A stretch of 64,000 nucleotides of DNA. It comes from Dactylosporangium roseum (GTDB taxonomy: Bacteria > Actinomycetota > Actinomycetes > Mycobacteriales > Micromonosporaceae). Location: the NCBI RefSeq assembly GCF_025264685.1, contig NZ_CP073721.1, forward strand, positions 673,001-737,000, given 5' to 3'. A model generated the notes under the pieces. The model saw only the letters and a list, made by a program, of their open reading frames with translations. It made no database searches and was not told where the DNA came from. Positions 53,453 through 62,006 of this stretch are shown piece after piece (position 1 is the first letter of the stretch; each line of letters begins with the position of its first letter). The translations under genes and the position numbers were made by a program.

Positions 53453-55489
53453 TTGAAGATCCGTTCCCGCCGCCGGTTCATCGCCGGCGCCGTCGCGCTC
53501 TTGGGCCTCGCCGGTCTCGCCCTCGCGACACCAGCCCTCGCCGCGGCGTCCAAGCAGCGCATCGACCTGCGTGTCCTCGTCCTCGACGACGGCAGCGCGG
53601 GCATCGACATGCTGCGTGGCCAGCTCGACCGTGAGGGCGTCCCGTACGACGCGGTCGCGCTCGGCACCGACGGGCGCCAGCGGCTCACCCCCGCGTTCCT
53701 CGCCGATTCGGTCGGCGGTGCGCGCCGGGCGAAGTACCAGGGGGTGATCGTGCCGAACGAGGGCGCCGTCACCGGCGCGGAGGCCCTTGCCCTGGCCGAC
53801 TTCGAGCGCGAGTTCAAGATCCGGCAGCTCGACGCCTACACGTGGGCGAACCCGAACGTCGGCCAGGAACTTGCGTGGAGCGGCGTGCTCGACGGGACCA
53901 CGATGACCGTCACCGACGCGGGCAAGGCGGCCGGCTTCGGCTACCTGGCCGGGAAGGTCACCATCGACGACCGCGACCCGAACGTCATCGAGTCGTACGG
54001 CTACCTCGGCAGACCGGCCTCCGGCGCCACCTTCACCCCGCTGGTGACCGCGACGCCGCCCGGCGGCGGCACCACGACCGGCTCGCTGATGGGCGTCTAC
54101 ACCCACGACGGCCGGGAGGAACTGGTCGTCACGCTCGCCGCGAACCGCTACCAGACGCACGCCATGGAACTCGGCCACGGCCTGATCACCTGGCTCACCA
54201 AGGGCGTCCACCTCGGCTACACGCGGAACTGGTTCAGCGTCCACATCGACGACGTCTTCCTGCCCGACGACCGCTGGGACACCGTGCACAACTGCACGGT
54301 GGGCGACGACTGCAACCCGCGGCGGGACCCGACCGTCCAGCCGTACAACACGCCGATCCGCATGACGCCCGACGACGTCCGGGCACTGATCGCCTGGCAG
54401 AAGACCAAGGGCCTCAAACTCGACATCGTCTTCAACGGCGGCGGCAGCGTCGAGGCCGGCGCGGGTGACCCGCTGACCGCCGCGATGGTGAACGACAAGA
54501 GCCAGTTCCGCTGGATCAACCACACCTACGAGCACCCGTACCTCGGCTGCGTCCAGGACTTCTCGGTGTCGCCGTGGCGCTGTGCCGCCGACGGTTACGG
54601 CAGGACGCAATGGACGTCGCAGGCCGACGTCACCGCGCAGATCAAGAACAACATCGCCTGGGCCAAGGGCAAGGGCATCTCGCTCGACGCGAGCGAACTG
54701 GTGACCGGCGAGCACTCCGGCCTCAAGACGCTGCCGCAGATGCCGGCCGACAACCCGAACCTGGCACCGGCGCTGAACGCGTCCGGCGTGCGGTACATCG
54801 CCTCGGACGCCTCCCGCGAGCAGACCGCCCGGCCGGTGGGCAACGCCGTCACCGTGCCCCGGTTTCCGATGAACATCTACTACAACGTGGCCACCGTCGC
54901 CGAAGAGGTCGACGAGTACAACTGGATCTACACCAGCCGCGCCGACGGCGGCAGCGGGGTCTGCGCGAACAATCCGGCGTCGACGTGCATCAAGCCGCTC
55001 GGCTCGCGCGGCTTCCAGGACCACATCGTGCCGACGGAGGCCCGGATCGCCTACGACCACGTGGTGTCGGCGAACCCGGCGCCGCACTACGCGCACCAGT
55101 CCAACCTCGCCGAGGACCGGATCCTCTACCCGGTGCTCGACGCGATCCTGGCCCGCTACCGCGCCACCTACACGAGTGCGACGCCGGTGCTCAACCCGAA
55201 GTTCGCCGAGGTCGCGCAGCAGAACCAGCGGCTGGCGGCCTGGCAGGCGGCGCTGCGGAACCGGTCGGTCGAGGCGTACACGCTGGACGGGCGGGTGACG
55301 GTGGTGAACAAGGGCAACGCGGCGCTCGAGGTGCCGATCACGGCGCCGAACGGGACGAAGCTCGTCACGGTATCGGTGCTCGGCATCGAGGTGGGCGGCG
55401 GTACCTTCGGCGACGCCTACGGCGGCGAGCGATCCGCCTGGCGGTCCGTCGGTCGCAACGGTCAGCAGCTACTGCGCCTGTCGAGCTGA
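53453..55489 (+). CDS. Secreted Agd3-like polysaccharide deacetylase
   Basis: A 678-residue exported protein. TTG 53453 has GAAGGAG 8 nt upstream and yields a Tat/Sec-like signal peptide (RSRRRFIAGAVALLGLAGLA) ending near ALA-AAS. An N-terminal beta domain is followed by a deacetylase core with HIDDVFLPDD (His264, Asp266, Asp267) and WINHTYEHPY (His357, His361), the Asp and HxxxH metal ligands of CE4/CE18-type enzymes, then a C-terminal beta domain. Resembles Aspergillus Agd3, which deacetylates galactosaminogalactan. Lies 52 bp after galE. Confidence 0.78.
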   Translation: MKIRSRRRFIAGAVALLGLAGLALATPALAAASKQRIDLRVLVLDDGSAGIDMLRGQLDREGVPYDAVALGTDGRQRLTPAFLADSVGGARRAKYQGVIVPNEGAVTGAEALALADFEREFKIRQLDAYTWANPNVGQELAWSGVLDGTTMTVTDAGKAAGFGYLAGKVTIDDRDPNVIESYGYLGRPASGATFTPLVTATPPGGGTTTGSLMGVYTHDGREELVVTLAANRYQTHAMELGHGLITWLTKGVHLGYTRNWFSVHIDDVFLPDDRWDTVHNCTVGDDCNPRRDPTVQPYNTPIRMTPDDVRALIAWQKTKGLKLDIVFNGGGSVEAGAGDPLTAAMVNDKSQFRWINHTYEHPYLGCVQDFSVSPWRCAADGYGRTQWTSQADVTAQIKNNIAWAKGKGISLDASELVTGEHSGLKTLPQMPADNPNLAPALNASGVRYIASDASREQTARPVGNAVTVPRFPMNIYYNVATVAEEVDEYNWIYTSRADGGSGVCANNPASTCIKPLGSRGFQDHIVPTEARIAYDHVVSANPAPHYAHQSNLAEDRILYPVLDAILARYRATYTSATPVLNPKFAEVAQQNQRLAAWQAALRNRSVEAYTLDGRVTVVNKGNAALEVPITAPNGTKLVTVSVLGIEVGGGTFGDAYGGERSAWRSVGRNGQQLLRLSS

Positions 55490-55499
55490 GGCGCCGGCC

Positions 55500-56948
55500 G
55501 TGCGCGTCGTGCTCGTCAACGAAGGCACCTACCCGTACGTGACCGGCGGGGTCAGCACCTGGTGCGACCAACTGGTGCGCGGCCTGTCCGAGGTGCGGTG
55601 GGACCTCGTCGCCATCGTCGGCACCGAGCCCGACCGGCCCGCGACGGAGCTGCCGGGCAACGTCCGGTCGCTCACGGCGGTGCCGATCTGGGGCGCACCG
55701 CGGCCGGCGCGCGGCCGGCCGGAGCGGGCCGCCGCGCGGCTCTGCCGGGGGATGCTCGGCAGCACCGCGGCCGACCTGGTCGTCTTCAGCGAAGGACTGC
55801 GCGAGCTCGCGGTGCTCGCGCAGGAGAAGAAGGCGCGCTTCGGGCGTGGCGCCGGCCGGCATCCGCTGGCCGGCGCGCCGCTGGCCGACATCCTCCTGGA
55901 CGCCTGGGCGCGGGCCCGGCTGGACGGGATCGCCCTGCCGCGCCTGACGCTTCGGGACGCGGACGAGGCGGCGGTACTGCTGGAGCACGCCCTCCGTCCG
56001 CTCGCCGCTACCCTGCCGGCCGACGCGGACCTGGTGCACGCCAACGCCAACGGCCTGTCCTCGATGGTCGCGCTGGCCGCGAAGTGGCGCCTCGGCGTGC
56101 CGTTCCTGATGACCGAGCACGGCGTGTACCTCCGGGAGCGGTACCTCGCCGCCGGTGAACAGTCGGCCGGGGTGAAGACCGCGCTCCTGCGGTTCCACCG
56201 CGCCCTGGCCCGGCTCGCCTACTGGGAGGCCGAGCTGGTCACGCCGGTCAGCGGTTTCAACGCCCGCTGGGCGGTCCGGCACGGCGCCGATCCGGCGAAG
56301 CTCGCGGTGATCGGCAACGGTGTCGACCCGGCCCGGTTCCCACCGCTGGCCGACGAGCCGGCCGAGCCGGTGATCGCCTGGGTCGGGCGGATCGACCCGC
56401 TCAAGGACCTGGAGACGCTGATCCGGGCGCTCGCGATCGTGCGGCGGAGCGTCCCCGACGCCCGGCTGCACCTGGCCGGTCCGGTGCCGGCGGGCAACGA
56501 GGACTACGCCGCCGCCTGCCGCGCGGTCGCCGCCGAGATCGGCGTCGCCGGCGCGGTCACCTGGGCGGGCCCGTGCGCGTCGAGCCGCGAGGCGTTCGCG
56601 GTCGGGCAGGTCGCGGCCCTGTCGAGCATCTCGGAAGGCATGCCGTACACGGTCCTCGAGGCCATGATGTGCGGCCGGCCCACCGTGAGCACCGACGTCG
56701 GCGGGGTGGCCGAGGCGGTCGGCGACGCCGGGTTCGTCGTCCCGCCCCGGGATCCGGCGGCGTTCGCCGCGGCGTGCGTGTCGCTGCTGACCTCGCCGGA
56801 CCTGCGCGCCACCACCGGCCGCGGCGGACGGCAACGGGCGATGGCGGAGCACACGCTGGACAGATGCCTGTCGGCCTACCGCGACCGGTACTTCCGGATG
56901 CTGACGCGGTCCGTCGCGCCGACCCGGGTGCTGGTGACGGCCCGGTGA
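55500..56948 (+). CDS. PelF-like GT4 glycosyltransferase
   Basis: A 482-residue cytoplasmic GT4: VLVNEGTYPYVTGGVSTWCD at the N-terminus, FLMTEHGVYLRERYL, WVGRIDPLKDLETLI and SISEGMPYTVLEAMM, the hallmarks of PelF, which polymerises UDP-GalNAc/GlcNAc into Pel polysaccharide. GTG 55500 is 10 bp after the deacetylase stop; the end makes a GTGA overlap with the membrane gene. Polymer identity is inferred from operon context. Confidence 0.85.
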   Translation: MRVVLVNEGTYPYVTGGVSTWCDQLVRGLSEVRWDLVAIVGTEPDRPATELPGNVRSLTAVPIWGAPRPARGRPERAAARLCRGMLGSTAADLVVFSEGLRELAVLAQEKKARFGRGAGRHPLAGAPLADILLDAWARARLDGIALPRLTLRDADEAAVLLEHALRPLAATLPADADLVHANANGLSSMVALAAKWRLGVPFLMTEHGVYLRERYLAAGEQSAGVKTALLRFHRALARLAYWEAELVTPVSGFNARWAVRHGADPAKLAVIGNGVDPARFPPLADEPAEPVIAWVGRIDPLKDLETLIRALAIVRRSVPDARLHLAGPVPAGNEDYAAACRAVAAEIGVAGAVTWAGPCASSREAFAVGQVAALSSISEGMPYTVLEAMMCGRPTVSTDVGGVAEAVGDAGFVVPPRDPAAFAAACVSLLTSPDLRATTGRGGRQRAMAEHTLDRCLSAYRDRYFRMLTRSVAPTRVLVTAR

Positions 56949-58384
56949 GCGCGGACTCCCTGCTGGTGGTGCCCGCGCAGCGGCGGCCGCCGCTCAGCGG
57001 CGCGCCGCTGCGGTCCGTCGGCCGGGTCGCCGCCGACCCGGTGGCCGCGCTCGCCGACCGCATGCGGGACGACTGCGTGGGCGCGGTCGACGTCGACGAG
57101 ATCGCGGCGATCCTGGAGGCCAACGGGATCAACGACCGGGTGGCCCACCGCGACTTCGGCGAGTCGTCGGTGTTCGCGCTCGCCGGCCGGGTGGTCGCCC
57201 ACACGTACGACAACGCCGAGACCCTGACGTATCGGACCGCCGCGGCCGACGGCCCGAGCACCCGCAAGGCGGTCGTGGACACGCTCGTCCGGGCGTTCAT
57301 CTACCTGACCCCGCTCGCGATCGGCCTCGGCGCCTCGTCCGAGGTGGACGGCGTCGGCGACCTCGCCACCACCGGCACGCTGCTGCTCGGCTGGGGCGGC
57401 GGGCAGGCCCTGTCGTACCTCGGCTACCGCGCGCTGTCCGAGCGCGGGGTCACCGCCGCCGCCCGGCTCCTCGGCACCGGCTTCACCGCGCTGGCCGCGC
57501 TGTGGGCGCTCGTCCTGGTGCAGCAGGGCGCTCGCGCGCACGCGGTGGCGGCGGTCCAGCTCGCGCTGTTCGCCGTCGCGTCGGCCGCCCTCGTCACCAA
57601 CCGGGAGCGGATCGTCCTGGCCGCGGCGGCGCCCTGCTGGCTCGCCACCGCGGGCATCGCGGCCGGCGTCGGCGGCCCGGCCGTGGCCGCGCTGCTGTGC
57701 GGGGTGGTGCTGGTCGTCGCGGTCGCCTACTGGCCGGTCGTCCGGGCCGACCGCACCCGCACGGCGCCCCGCCGGCGGTGGCGGTCGTGGCGGTACGACA
57801 TCGGCTACGCGGCGCTCTACGGGCTGGTCGGCACCGGTCAGGCGGCGCTGCTGCGGACCGTCGCCCTCGACGGCGTCGCACCGCACCGCCTGCCGGTCGA
57901 GGCGGTGCCACTGCTGGTCGGGGTACCGCTGATCGAACTGGCCCTGGTGTGGCACCAGCGGCGCATCGCGCACGCCCGGGCGGCGCTGGCGGACCGGTTC
58001 GCGTTCGACCGGCAACTCGCCGGGATCAGCGCCGGCACCGTCGCGGTGCTCGGCGTGCCGGTCGCCGTCGGCGCGCTGATCGCCGGCGCGGTGTGGCTCG
58101 GCACCCCGCCGCCGGGCGGCCAGGCGATCGCCGCCGCCGTGCTGCTCACCGGCGTCTACGCGCTGTGCCTCGTCCTCGCCGCACATCGCCGGGCCGGCAC
58201 CGCCGCGCTCGTGGTGTGGTGGCCGACCCTGCTCGTGGCCGGCGTCGGGCACTGGGCTCCGGCCCTGGTGCACGTGGCCCCCGCCTTCACCGAAACCCTC
58301 GCCGTCGCGACCCTGCTCGGAGCCGCCCTGCCGGGGCTCGCCGTGGCGGCGCTCGTCCTGCGCGACCCGGAGAGTTACCGATGA
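56945..58384 (+). CDS. Twelve-helix membrane protein, PelG-like exporter candidate
   Basis: A 479-residue protein. About 115 N-terminal soluble residues include VDVDEIAAILEANGINDRVA and FGESSVFALAGRVV. Roughly 12 hydrophobic segments follow, first at about AFIYLTPLAIGLGASS and last at LLGAALPGLAVAALVL. Size, helix number and position after a PelF-like gene match PelG, a MOP-superfamily polysaccharide translocator, but primary sequence similarity is not evident to me. GTGA overlap upstream and ATGA overlap downstream. Confidence 0.7.
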   Translation: MSADSLLVVPAQRRPPLSGAPLRSVGRVAADPVAALADRMRDDCVGAVDVDEIAAILEANGINDRVAHRDFGESSVFALAGRVVAHTYDNAETLTYRTAAADGPSTRKAVVDTLVRAFIYLTPLAIGLGASSEVDGVGDLATTGTLLLGWGGGQALSYLGYRALSERGVTAAARLLGTGFTALAALWALVLVQQGARAHAVAAVQLALFAVASAALVTNRERIVLAAAAPCWLATAGIAAGVGGPAVAALLCGVVLVVAVAYWPVVRADRTRTAPRRRWRSWRYDIGYAALYGLVGTGQAALLRTVALDGVAPHRLPVEAVPLLVGVPLIELALVWHQRRIAHARAALADRFAFDRQLAGISAGTVAVLGVPVAVGALIAGAVWLGTPPPGGQAIAAAVLLTGVYALCLVLAAHRRAGTAALVVWWPTLLVAGVGHWAPALVHVAPAFTETLAVATLLGAALPGLAVAALVLRDPESYR

Positions 58385-59025
58385 TGCTCCTGCCGCTGTA
58401 CGTCCACCCGCTCGCCGACCCCGACGCGTGGGACGTCCTGTGCCGCGGTGGCGACCGGCCGACCACGATCGTCAACGTCCACGACGGGCCCGGTGCCGGC
58501 CGCGATGAGGTCTACACGGTCGCGACCGCGCGCCTGCACCGGTTCGGCGTGCGCATGCTCGGCTACGTGGACCTCGACTACGGCAACCGCGCCAACGGCG
58601 AGGTCTGGTGCGACATCGTCGGCTGGTCGCGGTACCCGGTCGGCGGGATCTTCTTCGACCAGGTGCCCGCCGACGCGGCCGGCCTGCGGTACGTGACCCA
58701 GGTCGTCCGGGCGGTCCGCGGCTCGGTGGTGCTCAACCCCGGCACCCGTTGCCTGCCGGGATACGCCGCGCTCGCCGACGTGGTGTGCACGTTCGAGGGG
58801 CCGTGGGAGTCGTACGTCGACGCGCCGCCCGCCTACGGGCTGCCGGACGGGCGCGACTGGCCGAACGCCGCGCACCTCGTCTACGGAGTGCCGACCGAGC
58901 AGCTCGGCACGGCGACCGCCCTGCTGCTGTCCCGCGCCCCGCACGGGTTGGTGACCGACCTGCGGGCGCCGCTGCCGTACGAGGGCCTGCCGAGTTCGCT
59001 GCGCGCGCGGGCGGTCGTGCGATGA
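58381..59025 (+). CDS. Spherulin-4 family (GH135/Sph3-like) glycoside hydrolase
   Basis: A 214-residue TIM-barrel of the spherulation-specific family 4: LLPLYVHPLADPDAWD, LGYVDLDYGNR, GIFFDQVPADA and FEGPWESYV carry the conserved acidic residues. Fungal Sph3 of this family cleaves galactosaminogalactan and is needed for its synthesis. No signal peptide is evident, so it may act inside the cell or be exported by another route. ATGA overlaps on both sides show tight coupling. Confidence 0.82.
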   Translation: MMLLPLYVHPLADPDAWDVLCRGGDRPTTIVNVHDGPGAGRDEVYTVATARLHRFGVRMLGYVDLDYGNRANGEVWCDIVGWSRYPVGGIFFDQVPADAAGLRYVTQVVRAVRGSVVLNPGTRCLPGYAALADVVCTFEGPWESYVDAPPAYGLPDGRDWPNAAHLVYGVPTEQLGTATALLLSRAPHGLVTDLRAPLPYEGLPSSLRARAVVR

Positions 59026-59939
59026 CCGATCGCCGCCTGCGGTTCGTCCTCTGTGGACTGATGCTCGCCCTGGTCTTCTACGCGGCCGCGTGCACCGGCA
59101 GCGGCGGCCGGCAGGTCGACGACCCGTCCCGTCCGGCGCCGCGGACCGCCGGGGTCGGCCCGTCCGGCGTCGACGGCCTGGGCTCGGCCGGTCCTTCGGC
59201 GTCTTCGGCCGCCCCGGCCGCGGGTGCCCAGGCGGCCGGCTGGTGGCGGCCGACGGTGGGGCTGACCTGGCAGTGGCAGCTCACCGGTCCGCTCGACAAG
59301 GGCGTCGCGGCCGACGTCTACGACGTGGACGGCGCGAACACCCCGGCGGCCGACGTGGCGGCACTGAAGGCGGCCGGACGCCGTGTCATCTGCTACGTCA
59401 ACGTCGGCGCGCACGAGGACTTCCGCGCCGACGCGAAGAACTTCCCGGAGTCGGTACGGGGCAAGGGCCTGGACGGCTGGCCGGGGGAGCGTTGGCTGGA
59501 CGTGCGCCGCTGGGACGTCCTCGAGCCGCTGCTGACCGCCCGGTTCAAGACCTGCAAGGACAAGGGGTTCGACGCGGTCGAGCCGGACAACGTGGACGCC
59601 TACGCCAACGACAGCGGCTTTCCGCTGACCGCCGGTGACCAGTTGACCTTCAACCGCCGGGTGGCTGATCTGGCCCACCGGCTGGGCCTCGGCGTGGGGC
59701 TGAAGAACGACGTGGAGCAGGCGGCGGCGCTCGTCGGCGCGTTCGACTTCGCGGTCAACGAGGAGTGCGCGCGCTACGACGAGTGCGACGCGCTGAAGGT
59801 CTTCGTCGACGCCGGCAAGCCCGTCTTCCACGTCGAATACGACCTGGCACCCCACACGTTCTGCCCGAAGACCCGCGCACTGCGCTTCTCGTCGATGAGA
59901 AAAACCCCACCCTTGGACGCCTGGCGCGCCCCCTGCTGA
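59022..59939 (+). CDS. GH114 endo-alpha-1,4-polygalactosaminidase lipoprotein (Ega3-like)
   Basis: A 305-residue lipoprotein: signal helix FVLCGLMLALVFYAAACTG with a lipobox-like cysteine, Ser/Ala/Pro linker, then a GH114 barrel with WQWQLTGPLD, YDVDG, VICYVNVG, the catalytic-acid region FDAVEPDNVDAY (about residues 184-195) and VNEECARYDECD. GH114 enzymes such as fungal Ega3 hydrolyse alpha-1,4-galactosamine linkages. It ends 2 bp before palindrome copy 4. Last gene of the operon. Confidence 0.85.
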   Translation: MTDRRLRFVLCGLMLALVFYAAACTGSGGRQVDDPSRPAPRTAGVGPSGVDGLGSAGPSASSAAPAAGAQAAGWWRPTVGLTWQWQLTGPLDKGVAADVYDVDGANTPAADVAALKAAGRRVICYVNVGAHEDFRADAKNFPESVRGKGLDGWPGERWLDVRRWDVLEPLLTARFKTCKDKGFDAVEPDNVDAYANDSGFPLTAGDQLTFNRRVADLAHRLGLGVGLKNDVEQAAALVGAFDFAVNEECARYDECDALKVFVDAGKPVFHVEYDLAPHTFCPKTRALRFSSMRKTPPLDAWRAPC

Positions 59940-59941
59940 CC

Positions 59942-60039
59942 CCACCCCCCGCGTTGATCATGCACTTGTGGTCCCTGACAAACCGGGACATCGCGGGAGT
60001 GTCGAGGCACCACAGGTGCATGATCAACGCGGGGGGTGG
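59942..60039. repeat. Dispersed palindrome, copy 4 (31-bp arms, one mismatch)
   Basis: Arms 59942-59972 and 60009-60039 pair over 31 bp with one mismatch. The inner arm reads GCGTTGATCATGCAC where copies 1-3 read GCGTCGATCTTGCAG; both arms changed together, preserving pairing. Counted from the GGTCCC/GGCACC boundary the loop is 30 nt and still resembles copy 3. It supplies the tetR stop codon (60026-60024) and lies between convergent genes. Confidence 0.85.
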
Positions 60040-60686
60040 CCGGCTAGGCCGCTGCGTTCGGCGATCGCCCGCATCGCACGCATGACGCCGTCGCGGGTCG
60101 ATGGCGGGGTCGCCCGGGTGGCACTCGGCGCGTGCAGGCCGTCGAGCGTGAAGCTCAGGTTGCGCTGCCAGGCGGCCGCCGCGGTGCGGACCGTCCGTTC
60201 CAGCAGGCCGGCGTTGGCCATCAGCACCAGCACCACGTCCTCGTGCTGGAAGTCGGCCCGGAGCTCGCCGCTGGCCTTGGCCCGGTCGATCAGCTTCATC
60301 AGGCCGGCGTAGGCGCGGGCGCGCAGCCGCTCGACCTCGGGCATCTCGGCCACACTCGCGGTCAGCAGATCGGCGAAGGCCCGGTTCTCCGCCTGTCGGC
60401 CGCACAGGAACATCATGTGTCCGGTGAAGGCGTCCCACGGGTCGGCGACCTGGAGGGCGCGTTCCGTCGCCATGACAACCTCGTGCAGTGTCCCGACGAA
60501 CACCGCCGCGACGAGCTCGCACCGATTCGGAAACCGCCGGTAGAGGGTGGCGTTGCCGACCCCTGCCCGGCGGGCGATCACATCGAGCGGCGCCTCCAGC
60601 CCGCGCTCGGCGAAAACGACCCGTGCGGTGTCGACCAACTGCCGGCGGTTGCGCTCGGCATCTGCTCGCAAACCCACCGTCCCCAT
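60024..60686 (-). CDS. TetR-family repressor
   Basis: A 220-residue regulator with an N-terminal HTH (TARVVFAERGLEAPLDVIAR and AGVGNATLYRRFPNRCELV) and an all-helical ligand domain. ATG 60686 follows TATGCT by 6 nt on the minus strand: leaderless. The final residues (GHPPR) and stop codon are encoded within the right arm of palindrome copy 4. Convergent with the exopolysaccharide operon; target unknown. Confidence 0.88.
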   Translation of the reverse strand: MGTVGLRADAERNRRQLVDTARVVFAERGLEAPLDVIARRAGVGNATLYRRFPNRCELVAAVFVGTLHEVVMATERALQVADPWDAFTGHMMFLCGRQAENRAFADLLTASVAEMPEVERLRARAYAGLMKLIDRAKASGELRADFQHEDVVLVLMANAGLLERTVRTAAAAWQRNLSFTLDGLHAPSATRATPPSTRDGVMRAMRAIAERSGLAGHPPR

Positions 60687-61100
60687 AGGAACAGCATAAG
60701 GATTGAAGTGGGGACAAATCCCCGAGCCGGTGGCCGGGGCGGCGGCCGATTGGTCAACCGAGAGCGTCGGTTGCGGGTCGCGCCGGCGCCCCGGGGTCAG
60801 GCGTGCTGAACTGGCGAAATGCCGCTACTGGGTCCGGGTTTGGTCGGTTGAGCGGAAGTTTCGCCAAGGAGTCGAGAAGTGTGAACGCGTCGATCTGAAG
60901 GTCCTGGTGTGTCCGCGACAGCACTGGAGTGTTTCATCAATGTGTCCGCTCGGCGCGGATGCGGGGCGGCGACAACTGCGCGGACAGCACGATCGTGCAC
61001 CGGTGGACCCGCATCGCCGACGCGGCGAACCGGAAGCGGACGCTGCCGTGACTCCCGAGCGGGGCAGTGTCGAACACCCCGGCGGCACTAGGCTGCCAGG
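60687..61100. other. 414-bp intergenic region without a recognised gene
   Basis: Holds the tetR and DUF3152 lipoprotein promoters (TATGCT 60698-60693 on the minus strand; TAGGCT 61089-61094 on the plus strand). Open frames in the middle (about 60830-61070) give no recognisable protein; there may be gene debris. Confidence 0.5.
60710..60723. promoter_or_regulatory. Candidate TetR operator
   Basis: GGGGA-CAAA-TCCCC, a 5-bp inverted repeat about 12 bp upstream of the tetR -10, where an autoregulating TetR protein would be expected to bind. Confidence 0.4.
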
Positions 61101-61997
61101 GTGCTCAGGATGCTGATGGTCGCTGTTCTCCTGCTCGGCGTGACCGCATGCGGTTCGTCCTCCGACAAGCCGGACTCGGCCGCGGCGCCGGGCGTCGAGG
61201 CGCTGGCCTCGGTCACGGACTCGCCCGAGGCGCCGCCGTCGCCCGCCGCGTCGCCGAGCGCCAAGCCGTCCAGCAAGAAGCCTGCTCCCAAGCCGTCGGC
61301 CACCCTCAAGAAGCCGGTGAACGCGGGCGGTGACACCGGCGGCGCCAAGCCCGTCAGCCCCGGTGCCGACGGCGTTCCGATGCGGGGTGCGGGGACCTTC
61401 ACGGTCGCTTCCGGTGGGACGGAGGTCGTCGGTGGTGGCGCGACGCTGGTGCGGTACCGGGTGGAGATCGAGGACGGTATCCAGTGGGGTGGCAACCCGG
61501 TCTGGACGCCGGCGGAGACCGCCGCGGAGGTCGAGCGGGCGATCGGCGCGCCGCGCGGCTGGACTCTGTCCGCCGAGCACCCGGTGACCTACGGTCCGAA
61601 CAGGCTGGCCGACGCGAGCTGGTCGTTCCAGCGGGTGAGCGGCACCGACTTCAGTGTCCGCCTGCGCCTGGCGACCCCCGACACGGTGGACAAGCTGTGC
61701 GCCTCCGTCGGTGTCAACACGCAGGGTATCTACTCGTGCCGCTACGGCCAGACGATCCTGCTCAACCTGCGCCGCTGGTTGAAGGGTATCGCCGGGCATC
61801 CCGGCGAGGACTTCCACGCCAACACGATCAATCACGAGATGGGCCACTTCCTGGGCTTCGACCACATGAAGTGCCCCGGCTCCGGCCCCGCCCCGATCAT
61901 GCAGACGCAGACGATCGCGCTGAACGGCTGCACGATGAACTCGTTCCCGTTCACCACCGGCGGCGCGTTCGTCCAAGGCCCCTGGGCCCCGTCCTGA
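61101..61997 (+). CDS. DUF3152 lipoprotein, putative metzincin-like zinc protease
   Basis: A 298-residue lipoprotein: lipobox LLLGVTACG, a Ser/Pro/Lys-rich linker to about residue 90, then DUF3152 with TINHEMGHFLGFDHMKCPG (zinc HExGHxxGxxH, first His 245) and a closing Met-turn-like IMQTQT. Extracellular membrane-anchored protease by inference. GTG 61101 follows TAGGCT by 6 nt: leaderless. Convergent with the GNAT gene, 9 bp away. Confidence 0.82.
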   Translation: MLRMLMVAVLLLGVTACGSSSDKPDSAAAPGVEALASVTDSPEAPPSPAASPSAKPSSKKPAPKPSATLKKPVNAGGDTGGAKPVSPGADGVPMRGAGTFTVASGGTEVVGGGATLVRYRVEIEDGIQWGGNPVWTPAETAAEVERAIGAPRGWTLSAEHPVTYGPNRLADASWSFQRVSGTDFSVRLRLATPDTVDKLCASVGVNTQGIYSCRYGQTILLNLRRWLKGIAGHPGEDFHANTINHEMGHFLGFDHMKCPGSGPAPIMQTQTIALNGCTMNSFPFTTGGAFVQGPWAPS

Positions 61998-62006
61998 CCT
62001 TCCGCG

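Noticed and set aside
53147..55096. 649-codon minus-strand open frame opposite galE and the deacetylase
   Set aside because: Valine/arginine/histidine-rich shadow frame of a gene with signal peptide and catalytic motifs on the plus strand.
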